Positions 33,445-43,677 of a stretch of DNA of 64,000 nucleotides are shown here, piece by piece. The notes beneath the pieces were generated by a model that did not search any database, was not told where the DNA came from, and was given only the letters and a program-made list of their open reading frames with translations. The position numbers were made by a program, and so were the translations under genes. The stretch comes from Nonomuraea turcica (lineage in GTDB: Bacteria; Actinomycetota; Actinomycetes; Streptosporangiales; Streptosporangiaceae), in contig NZ_JAUZQF010000003.1 in assembly GCF_030718205.1 (NCBI RefSeq), forward strand, positions 620,001 to 684,000, read 5' to 3'. Position 1 is the stretch's first letter. Each line of letters begins with the position of its first letter.

Positions 33445-36400
33445 TCAGGTGACGGGTTCGACCCAGACGTTGCGGAAGCGGGGATTCTCGCCGGGGTCGC
33501 CGTGGTCCTGGAGGCGGATCCCGCCCCAGGCCGCGCTCTCCGGGATGTTGTCGCCTGTGCCGCCGTCGATGGCCACGTCGTTGTGCACCACGACGCCGTT
33601 CCAGACGACCGTCACCCGCGCGTTGTCGACCTTCACTCCCGCGCTGGTGTAGCGGGCCGCGCGGAAGGTGATCTCGTAGGTCTGCCAGGTTCCCGGGGCG
33701 GTGGCCATGTTGCGGTCGGGCGCGCGCTTGGAGTAGATCGCGCCCGCCTCGTTGGCAGCCGGTGTGGTGTCACCGTACGACTCGAGGACCTGCACCTCGT
33801 AGCGTTCCTGGAGGAAGACGCCGCTGTTGCCGCGTTGCTGCCCGGTCACGTCCGGTGGGTAGTCCGGCTCGTACCACTCGACGTGGAGCTTGAAGTCGCC
33901 GAACGTCTGCCGGGTACGGATGTCGCCGCCGTAGGACTCCATAGAGCCGTTCGCGATCGGCCAGGTCGCCGGTCCGCCGGCCCGCTTCTCCCACGCCGCC
34001 AGGCTGGACCCGTCGAACAGCATGATCCGCTGCGCCTTCGACATGGTGAGGTGGTCGAGGCTGAGCTGTCCTGTGTCGCCGGAGTCGTAGCTATAGGCGA
34101 TTCTGTTCGATCCTCGCTTCAGGTTGAGCGCCTCGGTCTGGACTGCCCAGGCGTCCCAGCCGCCGGTGGCGGCCAGCCCCACCTGCCTGACCTTGTCACC
34201 GTTGACGTACACGCTCACCGACGTGCCGGCGTTGGCCGCGTAGCGGAGCCCGACGTTGTGCATGCCGGGTGAGTCCGTCCGTACGGTGAACGACGTGCTC
34301 GCGCCCGTGGCGGTGTAGCCGTCGACGAAGCCCTTGCCGGTGTAGCCCTGATGGTTCGTGCTCACCTTCGCGCCACCGCGCAGCAAGGCGTTCTCCGCCT
34401 CGAGCACCGGTCGCGTGGCCACGGTGATGGAGTCCAGGTTGACGTTGCCCATGTCGCCGCTGTCGTACTTGTAGGCGATGGTGTTGGCGCCTGCCTTCAA
34501 CGTGAGCGGTTCTACCTGGGTGGCCCACAGGTCCCACGTTTCCGTGGTGGGCAACGGCACCTGTCTGACCTTGGTTCCGTTGACGTACACGCTCAGCGAC
34601 TTGGTGCCGGGTGCGGGGTGCGGGCCGTTGGAGTAGCGCAGGCCCACGTGGTACGTGCCGGCCTCGGCTGCCCGTACGGCGAACTGCGTGGCCGCGCCCG
34701 CCGTCCAGTAGCCGTCGACGAAGCCGCTTCCCGAGTAACTGAGGTGGTCGGTGCCCAGCTTCGCGCCGCCGCTGTGTGACGCGCTCTCCGCCTCGTACGT
34801 CGTGTCCGTCGCCGGGCCGCCGACCAGCGAGTTGAGCGTGTACCAGGCCTCGGTGCTCCACAGCGGCTGCCCTGAGGCCGAGCTGAACGGGCGCGGCGAC
34901 CGCAGGTGCACCACGCGCCCAGGCTTGAGACCCGCGATCTTGAGCGTGACCTTCTTTCCGCCGGAGGTCAGCTTCGCGGAGGTGACGGTCAGCGGCTCCT
35001 CGTCCACCTTGGGGCCACCGTACGTGGAGGCGGCGGCGTACCGCCATTGGGTGACCTGGTACTTGGACGCCAGCGACGTGGCGGTCTCCGCCGACAGCGG
35101 CTGGGTGTACTCCAGCTCGAAGCCGCCCTCGATCGCGCGCATCCTCAGGATGTCGAACGCCTTGTCGTCGCCCGGGGTCAGTTTCTGCAGGCCGTAGGTG
35201 AGCTTGCCCGGCTGGCCCCAGTTTCCGCCGGCGCCGAGACCTCCGGCGTAGATGGCGCCGTCGGGCCCCAGGCTGATCCGGTTGACCCCTGCCTCGAGTC
35301 CCTGGGTGAAGCGGAAGACCGCGCCTTGGTACTCGCCGTTGACCTTCTCGAGGTAGGCCCGCTGGATCCCGCCGTAGGTGACGTCGCCGAACAGCATCTG
35401 TCCCGCGAACCTGCCCTGCCTCATGACCAGCGGGGTGCTGGGGGAGTTGGCGATCTCGTTGTGCGGCAGCCACAGCGCGGGCGGGCTCACCAGGTTGTTG
35501 TCGAACGGGCCGGCAGGGTTGGTGTAGTGGTTGAAGAACCGGTCCTTCTTGATGTGCACCAGTTTCGAGGCGGGCAGCCAGCCGCCCTGATTGTCCGTGA
35601 CGAACAGATCACCCTCCGGACCCCAGGTGAGGCCGTTGGGCGTGCGCAGACCGCCGGCGATGTATTCGACCCTGCCGGTGGCCTTGTTGACCTTGATGGT
35701 CGTGCCCCGGTCCCGCGCCGGCTGCGGGTCGGTGGTGGCGCCACCGTAGTTGATGGCGACGGAGAGGTTGAGGTAGAAGTGGCCGCCACGGTAGAGCAGC
35801 CCGAATGCGAACTCGTGGAAGTTGCCGCCGAACGGCCAGCTCGCCACGGTCCTGAGGTTGTCGGCGACCTCGTCGCCGTTGGTGTCGTTCAGCTCCACCA
35901 GCCGGGACTTCTCCGACACGTAGAGTTTGCCGTCCACGTACTTGATGCCCATAGGCTCCTGCAGCCCGCCGGCGATCTTCTTGGCGGTCACCTGCGCGGC
36001 TGAGGTCTTGCCTGTGACGTTGTCGAGCAGGTAGACCTCGCCGAGCTTGGTTTCCGAGCCGCCCCACGTGGCGATCGCCAACCGGTCGTCGGGCAGCCAG
36101 TCCATCGCGGTCACCTGCGGCTGGAAACCGTTCGGCCGCAGGTCGGTGAGCGCGAAGTCAGGGTGTACCGACTCCATCGGCAGCCCGTCGCCAGGCGAGT
36201 CGGCGCCGCTCTCGCACTCCTTGCGCCCGGGGGCGGTGACCCGCACCACTTCCGCGTCCGTGCTCAGCACCGAGTTCGGTACGAGGGTGAACTCCGCGGA
36301 TCCAGGTGGTCTCCACTCCAGCTTGAGCTGCTGGCCGTACAGGTGCTCGAAGTGGTCGACGCGCAGCGCGTGGTAGCCGGTGGTCAGGGTGATCATGCCG

Positions 36401-36786
36401 TCCACGGCGATCGGGCCGTGCCGCCCGTCATTGGTGATCACGACGGTGTCGTCGATGCGCAGCCGGGAGCCGTCGTCGCTGGTGAGCCGGAACTCGTACG
36501 TGCCTGCGGCGGCGATGGAGATGTTGCCGATGACCTCGGTGACGAACTTGTCGGTCAGGCCGAAGTCGGCGTCGGAGGTCCAGTCGATCGTGGGCATCAG
36601 CTTGTCCACGTTGGGTGTCTGACCGGGCTTGAGCGTGCAGAGCTTGGACAGCTCGACCTGGACGTCGTAGGTGCGCAGGGTGATGCCCGGCTCCTGCGGC
36701 GGCACCGCCGCGTGCGCTTGAGCGGGTACGACGAGGCCTGAGAGTGCGGTGATCAGTAAGGCGGGTAACAGGGATAATTTCCGCAT
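33445..36786 (-). CDS. Secreted multidomain protein: PA14 + sorbosone-dehydrogenase-like propeller + two CBMs + DUF1080
   Basis: This 1113-aa exported protein begins with a signal peptide (LLPALLITALSGLVVPAQAHA). In order I see a PA14-like domain (about 60-170; FRLTSDDGSRLRIDDTVV), a beta-propeller of the glucose/sorbosone dehydrogenase type (about 200-530; PMGIKYVDGKLYV, GGLRTPNGLTWGPEGDLFV) and a short linker domain. Two CBM6/35-like modules follow (YEAESASHSGGAKL near 670; LEAENALLRGGAKV near 800), then a C-terminal DUF1080/LamG-like domain (IMLFDGSSLAAWEKRAGG near 930). It probably binds and oxidises or cleaves a polysaccharide outside the cell. The ATG at 36786 starts MRKLSLLP. Confidence 0.85.
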   Translation of the reverse strand: MRKLSLLPALLITALSGLVVPAQAHAAVPPQEPGITLRTYDVQVELSKLCTLKPGQTPNVDKLMPTIDWTSDADFGLTDKFVTEVIGNISIAAAGTYEFRLTSDDGSRLRIDDTVVITNDGRHGPIAVDGMITLTTGYHALRVDHFEHLYGQQLKLEWRPPGSAEFTLVPNSVLSTDAEVVRVTAPGRKECESGADSPGDGLPMESVHPDFALTDLRPNGFQPQVTAMDWLPDDRLAIATWGGSETKLGEVYLLDNVTGKTSAAQVTAKKIAGGLQEPMGIKYVDGKLYVSEKSRLVELNDTNGDEVADNLRTVASWPFGGNFHEFAFGLLYRGGHFYLNLSVAINYGGATTDPQPARDRGTTIKVNKATGRVEYIAGGLRTPNGLTWGPEGDLFVTDNQGGWLPASKLVHIKKDRFFNHYTNPAGPFDNNLVSPPALWLPHNEIANSPSTPLVMRQGRFAGQMLFGDVTYGGIQRAYLEKVNGEYQGAVFRFTQGLEAGVNRISLGPDGAIYAGGLGAGGNWGQPGKLTYGLQKLTPGDDKAFDILRMRAIEGGFELEYTQPLSAETATSLASKYQVTQWRYAAASTYGGPKVDEEPLTVTSAKLTSGGKKVTLKIAGLKPGRVVHLRSPRPFSSASGQPLWSTEAWYTLNSLVGGPATDTTYEAESASHSGGAKLGTDHLSYSGSGFVDGYWTAGAATQFAVRAAEAGTYHVGLRYSNGPHPAPGTKSLSVYVNGTKVRQVPLPTTETWDLWATQVEPLTLKAGANTIAYKYDSGDMGNVNLDSITVATRPVLEAENALLRGGAKVSTNHQGYTGKGFVDGYTATGASTSFTVRTDSPGMHNVGLRYAANAGTSVSVYVNGDKVRQVGLAATGGWDAWAVQTEALNLKRGSNRIAYSYDSGDTGQLSLDHLTMSKAQRIMLFDGSSLAAWEKRAGGPATWPIANGSMESYGGDIRTRQTFGDFKLHVEWYEPDYPPDVTGQQRGNSGVFLQERYEVQVLESYGDTTPAANEAGAIYSKRAPDRNMATAPGTWQTYEITFRAARYTSAGVKVDNARVTVVWNGVVVHNDVAIDGGTGDNIPESAAWGGIRLQDHGDPGENPRFRNVWVEPVT

Positions 36787-37166
36787 GAGCTGTCCCATCT
36801 CGGCGAGGGTGCCGCGTTCGGCGGGGTGGCGGGGTACGGCATCGCCGGGACAGCTGTGATCCGTCGGCGGATGCCGGGTCTCATTCGCTGGAACGTGAAG
36901 GGGTTAACGCTGCTCTGCGCCGTAATATAAGGCGAGATATCCGGACTTGCCCATACCCTTTCTCCAGAAATCGAAGAAAGCTATGAGTCCTTGGGCAGAA
37001 GGGTGCGGCACCGCTGGCAACGGGCGCAGGCAACCGCAGGTCGCGCCCGGGCCCGCCCTTCTTCGAGGACGGAGTGGCGATGTACTTCCAGATGTGTGAG
37101 CGCGACGCATCCCGCTCCCGCGATCATGAGAAGAGGCGCCGTCAGCAGGGCATGACCCGGCGTCGA
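36787..37166. other. Intergenic region, 380 bp
   Basis: No frame shows coding bias. The AT-richer segment at 36895-36985 (for example CGTAATATAAGGCGAGATAT) is where I would expect the promoter of the secreted multidomain gene. I see no operator palindrome. Confidence 0.4.
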
Positions 37167-38156
37167 TCAGGTCACCGACCGAACCACCCGGCGCGGGCCC
37201 GGCGAACCGCCCGCGGCGAGGACCGCCCAGCTCGCCGCCGTCGTGGCGGCCATGAGCAGGGCCAGGGCGCCCAGCGTCTGGCCGTCGGGGTGAATCAGTG
37301 CTTGGCCGCGCAGCGCCTGCCAAGTCACCAGGACGATCAGGCCCGCGTACGCCGCGGCCGCCACGATCATCAGGCGCGCCCGGGTCCGCTCGTCGCGCAG
37401 CAGGGTTACCCGGCTCGCCAGGAATCCGAGCACCAGCGCCACGACCAGCATGACCTGCAGCCCGTGCAGGCCGACGAAGTGCGGGATGCGCAGGTCGCCG
37501 CCGACCGTGCTCCAGCCGGTGAGCGGCAGCCCGGGACCGCCGTCCGGGACGCCCACGTTGTGCTGGGCGGCCAGGGGGATCGCGTGCCCGGCCGCGTCCT
37601 TGGCCGTCCACACCTCGCTGGACCTCACCGGTATCAGGAGTCCGAGGCCGATCCCGGCGATCACGAAGGTCAGGCCTCCGCGAATCGCCCAGGTGAGCAC
37701 GCGGTCGCCGACCCTTTGGAAGATCAGAAGCCCGGCGAGGACGAAGTTCGCCAGCATGAGCAGCTGCACGCCCACGCCGAAGATCAACTGGATGACGTTG
37801 TTGAACGGGTCGTCCGCCTGGTTGAAATGGCTGAACGTACCGCGCGCCGCCTGGACCACGACGACGCCGACGTCGAGCATGCCGGTGACGGCCAGCAGCG
37901 TCGCCATCCACCAGGTCCAGCGGCTCGCCCTGTGCGGCAGCGTCAACAACCAGGCCAGCGTCAGGCCGTACACGATGAACGACACGGCGAACTTGAGGGG
38001 TTTCCCCCAGACCGGCGCGCCGAGCAGGACACGGTCGTCGGCCACCATGCCCACGGCCGAGACGACCAGCAGCAGTGCCATCGAGGCGACCATCAGCAGG
38101 AGCGGGCGGTGCAGGCGGCGGACCGCCGTACGGGCTGGTTCAAGGACTGCGGGCAT
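37167..38156 (-). CDS. Integral membrane protein, about eight spans, unknown family
   Basis: The 329-aa product is hydrophobic throughout, with spans such as LLMVASMALLLVVSAVGMV, FAVSFIVYGLTLAWLLTLP, LLMLANFVLAGLLIF and MLVVALVLGFLAS. A polar loop at about 200-240 contains HNVGVPDGGPGLPLTGW, and HFVGLHGLQVMLVVAL follows with paired histidines that could bind haem or metal. No family is recognised. The ATG at 38156 follows AAAGG; a GTG two codons upstream is too close to that site. Confidence 0.75.
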   Translation of the reverse strand: MPAVLEPARTAVRRLHRPLLLMVASMALLLVVSAVGMVADDRVLLGAPVWGKPLKFAVSFIVYGLTLAWLLTLPHRASRWTWWMATLLAVTGMLDVGVVVVQAARGTFSHFNQADDPFNNVIQLIFGVGVQLLMLANFVLAGLLIFQRVGDRVLTWAIRGGLTFVIAGIGLGLLIPVRSSEVWTAKDAAGHAIPLAAQHNVGVPDGGPGLPLTGWSTVGGDLRIPHFVGLHGLQVMLVVALVLGFLASRVTLLRDERTRARLMIVAAAAYAGLIVLVTWQALRGQALIHPDGQTLGALALLMAATTAASWAVLAAGGSPGPRRVVRSVT

Positions 38157-38300
38157 CGGCACGCCTTTCGAAGCGGAAGCCGCGATGACGGAACAGCCCC
38201 GACGCTATGAATCGGCGCGGTTCCGTCCCAGCCTGGCGACCCCCGAACCAGAGGACGGCCAGCCCTCCCACGGGTGGTAGGGCCAGCCGCTCATCCCAGG

Positions 38301-38483
38301 TCAGGCCAGGGGCAGGTCCTTGCGGGCCTGTTCCACGTCGGTGGCCCAGATCCACAGCCGTTGGGCGGACGGCACCTGGTGGTAGCCCCCGAACGGTCCG
38401 GGGTACTGCAGGCCATGCTCGACCTCGACGCCGAACGCCAGCCAGTTACGCGCTCCCTGATCGCATTCGATCACTGAACACAT
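38301..38483 (-). CDS. Small hypothetical ORF, possibly a remnant
   Basis: The 60-aa frame has strong third-position GC and reads AFGVEVEHGLQYPGPFGGYH, then QRLWIWATDVEQARKDLPLA. It looks like the C-terminal end of a real protein, but the start region (MCSVIECDQ) has no ribosome site. I do not recognise it. Confidence 0.35.
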   Translation of the reverse strand: MCSVIECDQGARNWLAFGVEVEHGLQYPGPFGGYHQVPSAQRLWIWATDVEQARKDLPLA

Positions 38484-38549
38484 CGGACTTGATCATCTAG
38501 GCCGATGACCGCTTGATCGAGGATGGCGCTCTGGCGCCCGTCTCGAGAT

Positions 38550-39389
38550 TCAGTCGGTGCGGGACGGGCCGGCTGGGTAGACTCCGAGGATCTTCACGTC
38601 GGTGGTGAAGAACGCCAATTCCTCCAGCGCGTTCTTCAGGCCGGGGTCCTCGGGGTGCCCGTCGACCTCGGCGAGGAACTGGGTGGCCGCGAAGTGGCCG
38701 CCGACCATGTAGCTCTCCAGCTTGGTCATGTTGATGCCGTTGGTCGCGAACCCGCCGAGCGCCTTGTAGAGCGCGGCCGGCAGGTTGCGGACGTTGAAGA
38801 CGAACGAGGTGACCACCGGGCCCTCGCCGCGCGGTGCCTGCACGAAGTCCGGGCTGAGCACCACGAACCGGGTGGTGTTGTGCTCCTCGTCCTCGACGTC
38901 GCGGGCGAGGATGTGCAGGCCGTAGATCTCCGCCGCGAGTGGCGGCGCAATCGCCGCCTGGGTCGGGTCGTCCGCCTCGGCCACCTCGCGCGCAGCGCCG
39001 GCGGTGTCACCGGCGATCACCGGCACCAGCTTGTGCTCGCGGATGATCCGGCGGCACTGGCCGAGGGCATGCACGTGGCTGTGCACGGCCTTGATCGTGT
39101 CCAGGGTCGCACCCGGCGGCGCCATTAGGTTGAACTGGATGCGCAGGAAGTGCTCGCCGACGATGTACAGGTCCGAGGTCGGCAGGAAGTGGTGGATGTC
39201 GGCGACCCGGCCTGCGATCGAGTTGTCGATCGGGATCATCGCCAGCTCCGCCTCCCCGTTCTCCACCACCGCGAACACGTCCTCGAAGGACGCACACGGC
39301 ACCGTTTGCCAGTCGGGGTAGTGGTGCTTGCACACCATGTGGGAGTTCGAGCCGGGCTCGCCCTGGTAGGCGATACGTCGTGCGGTCAC
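38550..39389 (-). CDS. pheA: Prephenate dehydratase
   Basis: The 279-aa enzyme converts prephenate to phenylpyruvate in phenylalanine synthesis. The catalytic domain (1-180) has IAYQGEPGSNSHM, the IPIDNSIAGRV loop and the HNTTRFVVLS motif that carries the essential Thr-Arg-Phe. The ACT regulatory domain (about 195-275) has FNVRNLPAALYKALGGFA and NMTKLESYMVG, the phenylalanine-binding region. The GTG at 39389 begins MTARRIAYQG. The full length is present and all key motifs are intact. No aromatic-pathway neighbour is adjacent. Confidence 0.94.
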   Translation of the reverse strand: MTARRIAYQGEPGSNSHMVCKHHYPDWQTVPCASFEDVFAVVENGEAELAMIPIDNSIAGRVADIHHFLPTSDLYIVGEHFLRIQFNLMAPPGATLDTIKAVHSHVHALGQCRRIIREHKLVPVIAGDTAGAAREVAEADDPTQAAIAPPLAAEIYGLHILARDVEDEEHNTTRFVVLSPDFVQAPRGEGPVVTSFVFNVRNLPAALYKALGGFATNGINMTKLESYMVGGHFAATQFLAEVDGHPEDPGLKNALEELAFFTTDVKILGVYPAGPSRTD

Positions 39390-39524
39390 CGCAGCAGTTT
39401 CCCATGCGGCCGGGCGCGGCTGCCCGGCGACGGCCCGGTCCCGAAGGGCGCCTCCATGCTGGCGCGACCGGGCGAGTATGGCGTCGGACCGTCATCGGCG
39501 TGCCCGGCCTACGCGGCTGACGCA

Positions 39525-39842
39525 TTATTGCAGGGTGAGGGGCCTGGTCACGACCAGGTCCCAGTCGTCCTCGTCCGCGACGTCCATCCAGGCGATCAGC
39601 GGCCGGCCGTCGGCCCGGACCACCATGGCAGCGCCGACTCGGCCCGCGACGTCATCGGGCAAATCTCGGACGGGCCGCCCGATGCGTGCCCGGGCACAGG
39701 CGGGATCGTCGCAGGAGATCACGAAGATCCAGCCGGTTTCGCGGTCGAAGCGCAGCACAACGGGGCGGTCGTCGGGCCCCACGCCCGCAATGAGATCACG
39801 GCCGTCGTCCAGGTAGCTGTTCGTTTCAGAGGGCTGTTTCAC
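39525..39842 (-). CDS. Hypothetical protein, 105 aa
   Basis: This small soluble protein (GTG start at 39842) has alternating strands (RPVVLRFDRETGWIFVISC, AAMVVRADGRPLIAWMDVA) that could form a small beta fold. Two cysteines at about 44 and 49 (CDDPAC) might bind metal. Codon bias is normal. The family is not recognised. Confidence 0.55.
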   Translation of the reverse strand: MKQPSETNSYLDDGRDLIAGVGPDDRPVVLRFDRETGWIFVISCDDPACARARIGRPVRDLPDDVAGRVGAAMVVRADGRPLIAWMDVADEDDWDLVVTRPLTLQ

Positions 39843-40085
39843 TCAGCCACCCGTTTGCACCGACCTACGAAACGGTGTTCACCCTGGATGCGTTCGGCCG
39901 GAGGCAGTGCTTCATAGGCGTTCGCTTATGAAACCGGTAGACGCGTCATTGCGCGGGGTCCGCGGACAGTCCACGGGGAAGAGCCCGAAGTTAAACGCCG
40001 AGATCGACGGGGTAGAGCTGGGCATGTCTGCGGCGTTCTCGGCGACGCTGGAGACGCTGGACATGGGGGAACATTCGGGGGCACG

Positions 40086-40541
40086 ATGCAAGCGTTCGGC
40101 ACGTCCGGGCCGATCGCGACCTGGCGCGCCACCGCCGAGAAGCTCCGCCGGCTCATCCTGGACCAGTCCTGGGACGAGGAGGCACAGTGCCTGAGCGAGG
40201 CCACCACCGCGGCCATCGCCGAACGCCTGTCGGCCGGTGACGGCCTGCACTACCGCTACCTGCACGATCACTCACCCGACGGCCTGCCCGGCGCCGAGGG
40301 CGCCTTCGTGCTGTGCAGCTTCTGGCTGGTCGACAACCTGATCCTGCACAGCCACATGGGCCGGGCCGAGGAGCTGAACGCGTCGCTGTGCGCCCGCGCC
40401 AACCCCGTCGGGCTGCTGCCCGAGCAGATCGACCCGGCCACGGGCGCGTTCATGGGCAACTTCCCGCAGGCGTTCAGCCACATCGGGATCATCGCCAGCG
40501 GCGTCAACCTCGTACGAGTGAAGGCAGGCATGACGGCATGA
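40086..40541 (+). pseudogene. Truncated GH15 glucoamylase/trehalase-like protein (C-terminal part only)
   Basis: The 151-aa frame matches only the last quarter of GH15 (alpha/alpha)6-barrel enzymes: LPGAEGAFVLCSFWLVDNL, then VGLLPEQIDPATG and GNFPQAFSHIGII, the last bearing the conserved end of the active-site barrel. Full GH15 proteins of this type are about 600 aa. The N-terminal 40 residues do not align in order, so an internal deletion is also likely. It still overlaps the G6PDH start (ATGA), so translation through it may serve to couple the operon. Confidence 0.75.
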
Positions 40542-41908
40542 TCAACCGGCTCATCGTCTTCGGCGCCACCGGCGACCTCAATGCCCGCTATCTGCTGCCG
40601 GCCCTGGCCGCCCTGCGCGCGGCCGGACACCTCGCCGACCGGTTCGAACCCACCTGCGCCGACCGGCAGAACTGGACCGACGAGGAGTTCCGCCGCTGGG
40701 CGTCCGCCCAGCTCGACCGGCACGCCGCGACGGAGCCCGGCGAGGCCAGGAAGGCGATCGCCGACTCCGCCCGATACCAGCAGGCGGACGCCACCAACGC
40801 CGCTGACATCGCCTCGCTCGTCGCCGGTGACGGGCCCGTCGCCGTCTACCTCGCCCTCCCGCCGGCGATCTTCCCCGGCGCGGTCGCCGCCCTCGGCGCC
40901 GCGAACCTGCCGCCGGGCAGCCGGATCGTGCTGGAGAAGCCGTTCGGCGAAGACCTCGACAGCGCGGTGGAGCTGAACCGGCTGCTGATGGGGGTCGTGC
41001 CCGAGCAGGCCGTGTTCCGCGTCGACCATTTCCTGGCCATGACGACCGTCCAGAACGTGCTCGGCAGCCGGCTGGCCAACCGTGTGCTGGAGCCCATCTG
41101 GAACAGCGCGCACATCTCCGAGGTGGAGATCGTCTGGAACGAGACCCTGGCCCTGGAGGGCAGGGCGGGCTACTACGACGGGGTCGGGGCGCTCAAGGAC
41201 ATGGTGCAGAACCACCTGCTGCAGGTGCTCTGCCTGGTAGCCATGGAACCGCCGCTCAGCCTCGGCGAGCGCGACCTGCGCGACCGGAAGATCGACGTGC
41301 TGCGCTCGGTACGCCTTCTGACGGACGACGATGTCGTACGCCGCACCCGCCGTGCCCGCTATCTGGCCGGCCGCATTGGAGATCGTGACGTTCCCGCCTA
41401 CGCCGAGGAGGAGGATGTGGACCCGGGGAGACGTACCGAGACCTTCGCCGAGGTAGTGCTGGAGCTCGAAAGCTGGCGCTGGTCCGGCACGACCTTCCGG
41501 CTGCGCACCGGCAAGGCGCTCGGCCATGACCGCAAGGAGGTCGCCGTACGGTTCCGGCCCGTGCCGCACCTGCCCGCCGGTTTCGACGAGGAGGCGGCGC
41601 CCAACGTGCTGCGCTTCGGTCTGGAGCCGGAGAGCATGACCCTGGCGCTGACCGGTGTCGGCGCCGGGGCGCACAACCTCACCCCGCTCACCCTCGCCGC
41701 GCAGCCGACGCCCCCCGAGCTGCCTGCCTACGGCCGGCTGTTGCTGGACGTGCTGCACGGGAACGCCGCCCTGTCCATCCGCGGCGACGAGGCCGAAGAG
41801 GCCTGGCGGGTCCTCGCACCGGTCATGTCGGCCTGGTCCAGGGACCTGGTGCCGCTTGTTGAATACCCGGCCGGATCGGACGGGCCTGCCCCGGTCAGGG
41901 GCAGCTGA
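40538..41908 (+). CDS. zwf: Glucose-6-phosphate dehydrogenase
   Basis: The 456-aa enzyme oxidises glucose 6-phosphate to 6-phosphogluconolactone with NAD(P). The Rossmann start LIVFGATGDLNARYLLPAL is slightly unusual (GATGDLNAR in place of the common GASGDLAKR). The substrate-binding motif FRVDHFLAM, with its catalytic histidine partner, and VLEKPFGEDLDSA are present. ATG at 40538 overlaps the GH15 fragment stop, and its own stop overlaps the dehydratase start (TGATG). The operon context points to a peripheral sugar-acid route rather than the housekeeping pentose phosphate gene. Confidence 0.9.
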   Translation: MINRLIVFGATGDLNARYLLPALAALRAAGHLADRFEPTCADRQNWTDEEFRRWASAQLDRHAATEPGEARKAIADSARYQQADATNAADIASLVAGDGPVAVYLALPPAIFPGAVAALGAANLPPGSRIVLEKPFGEDLDSAVELNRLLMGVVPEQAVFRVDHFLAMTTVQNVLGSRLANRVLEPIWNSAHISEVEIVWNETLALEGRAGYYDGVGALKDMVQNHLLQVLCLVAMEPPLSLGERDLRDRKIDVLRSVRLLTDDDVVRRTRRARYLAGRIGDRDVPAYAEEEDVDPGRRTETFAEVVLELESWRWSGTTFRLRTGKALGHDRKEVAVRFRPVPHLPAGFDEEAAPNVLRFGLEPESMTLALTGVGAGAHNLTPLTLAAQPTPPELPAYGRLLLDVLHGNAALSIRGDEAEEAWRVLAPVMSAWSRDLVPLVEYPAGSDGPAPVRGS

Positions 41909-43677
41909 TGCCGTCGACGGAGCGCGCCACAGGCGGCCTGCGCAGCCAGGCCTGGTGGGACAACGCGGGCAATCCGGAGATGACGGCTCTGTATCTCGAA
42001 CGTTTTCTCAACTTCGGGCTGACCCCGGCCGAACTCCAGTCCGGCCGGCCGATCATCGGCATCGCCCAGACGGGTAGCGACCTCGTTCCCTGCAACCGCC
42101 ACCACCTCGCCCTGGCCGACCGGGTCAGGGACGGGGTCCGCGACGGCGGGGGCATACCGCTCGAGTTTCCCGTCCATCCGCTGCAGGAGACCGGTAAGCG
42201 CCCGACTGCCGCCCTGGATCGCAACCTCGCCTACCTCGGGCTGGTCGAGGTGCTCTACGGATATCCCCTCGACGGAGTCGTTCTGACGACAGGCTGTGAC
42301 AAGACCACGCCCGCGTGCCTGGCCGCAGCGGCCACGGTGAACATCCCGGCGATCGTCCTGTCCGGAGGGCCGATGCTCAACGGCTATCACCAGGGCCGGC
42401 GGATGGCCGCCTCGGGGTCAGGGCTGGTGATCTGGCAGTCCAAGCGGATGCTCGCCACCGGGGAGATCGACTACGACGAATTCATGGCGCGCGTGGCCGC
42501 TTCCGCGCCCAGCATTGGTCACTGCAACACGATGGGCACCGCGCTGTCGATGAACAGCCTGGCCGAGGCCCTGGGCATGTCCCTACCCGGTTGCGCGGCG
42601 ATCCCGGCCCCCTACCGCCGGCGAGCGCAGATGGCCTACGACACAGGCCGCCGGGCGGTGGACCTCGTGCGCGAGGACCTCACCCCGCGTAAGATCATGA
42701 CCTGGCAGGCCTTCGAGAACGCGATCGTGGTCGCCGCGGCCATCGCAGCATCCACCAACGTGCCCATCCACATCAACGCCATCGCGCGACACGTCGGGGT
42801 GCCACTGTCCATCCAGGACTGGCAACGCGTCGGAGCCGACATCCCGGTGCTGGCGAACGTCGCCCCCGCCGGTGAGTTCCTCGGTGAGGACTTCTACCGC
42901 GCCGGCGGCGTCCCCGCCGTCATGCGGTCGTTGCTGGCAGCAGGGCGCCTGCACGGCGACTCCGTGACCGTCTCCGGCCGTACCGTGGCCGAGAACCTGG
43001 CGGATGCCCCGCCCTCCGATCCGACGGTCATCCGTCCCTTCGACGAGCCGCTCGCCGCGCGCGGCGGACTTCTCATCATGACGGGCAACCTGTTCGACTC
43101 CGCGGTCATGAAGACCTCGGTCCTCACCGGCGACCTCCCCGCGGTGTCCGACTATCGCTGCATCGTCTTCGACGGGCCCGAGGACTACCATGCCCGCATC
43201 CAAGATCCCGAACTGGGCATCGACGAAGGCTGCATCCTCGTCATCCGCTACACCGGGCCGATCGGCTATCCGGGATCGGCCGAGGTCGTGAACATGGAGA
43301 TCCCCGCCGCACTGCTCCGGCGGGGCGTCACCAGGTTGCCCACACTCGGTGACGGCCGCCAGAGCGGCACCTCGGACGCGCCGTCCATCCTCAACGCCAG
43401 CCCCGAGGCCGCGGCCGGTGGCAATCTCGCCATCCTGCGCACCGGCGATCGCATCCGTATCGACCTGGACAACGCGCGCGTCGACGTCCTGCTGCCGGAT
43501 GAGGAGATCGCCGCGCGGTGGGCCCACTACACACCTCCGGTATTCGACAACCAGACGCCGTGGCAGGAGATCTACCGCTCCACGGTCGGGCAGCTGGACA
43601 GCGGGGGCTGCCTGGAACTCGCCCTGTCCTACCAGGATCTCGTACACACCAAGGGGATTCCCCGTGACTCGCACTGA
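41908..43677 (+). CDS. IlvD/Edd-family dehydratase (sugar-acid dehydratase type)
   Basis: The 589-aa Fe-S dehydratase has the family cluster cysteines in NRHHLA-preceding [15 protein letters not shown] and [11 protein letters not shown], and the C-terminal [20 protein letters not shown] signature. Family members remove water from 2,3-dihydroxy acids: 6-phosphogluconate (Edd), dihydroxy-isovalerate (IlvD) or free aldonic acids. Length and the TGS and GDGRQSG motifs favour the sugar-acid group. Overlap with G6PDH upstream would also suit a 6-phosphogluconate substrate. I cannot settle which. Confidence 0.88.
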   Translation: MPSTERATGGLRSQAWWDNAGNPEMTALYLERFLNFGLTPAELQSGRPIIGIAQTGSDLVPCNRHHLALADRVRDGVRDGGGIPLEFPVHPLQETGKRPTAALDRNLAYLGLVEVLYGYPLDGVVLTTGCDKTTPACLAAAATVNIPAIVLSGGPMLNGYHQGRRMAASGSGLVIWQSKRMLATGEIDYDEFMARVAASAPSIGHCNTMGTALSMNSLAEALGMSLPGCAAIPAPYRRRAQMAYDTGRRAVDLVREDLTPRKIMTWQAFENAIVVAAAIAASTNVPIHINAIARHVGVPLSIQDWQRVGADIPVLANVAPAGEFLGEDFYRAGGVPAVMRSLLAAGRLHGDSVTVSGRTVAENLADAPPSDPTVIRPFDEPLAARGGLLIMTGNLFDSAVMKTSVLTGDLPAVSDYRCIVFDGPEDYHARIQDPELGIDEGCILVIRYTGPIGYPGSAEVVNMEIPAALLRRGVTRLPTLGDGRQSGTSDAPSILNASPEAAAGGNLAILRTGDRIRIDLDNARVDVLLPDEEIAARWAHYTPPVFDNQTPWQEIYRSTVGQLDSGGCLELALSYQDLVHTKGIPRDSH

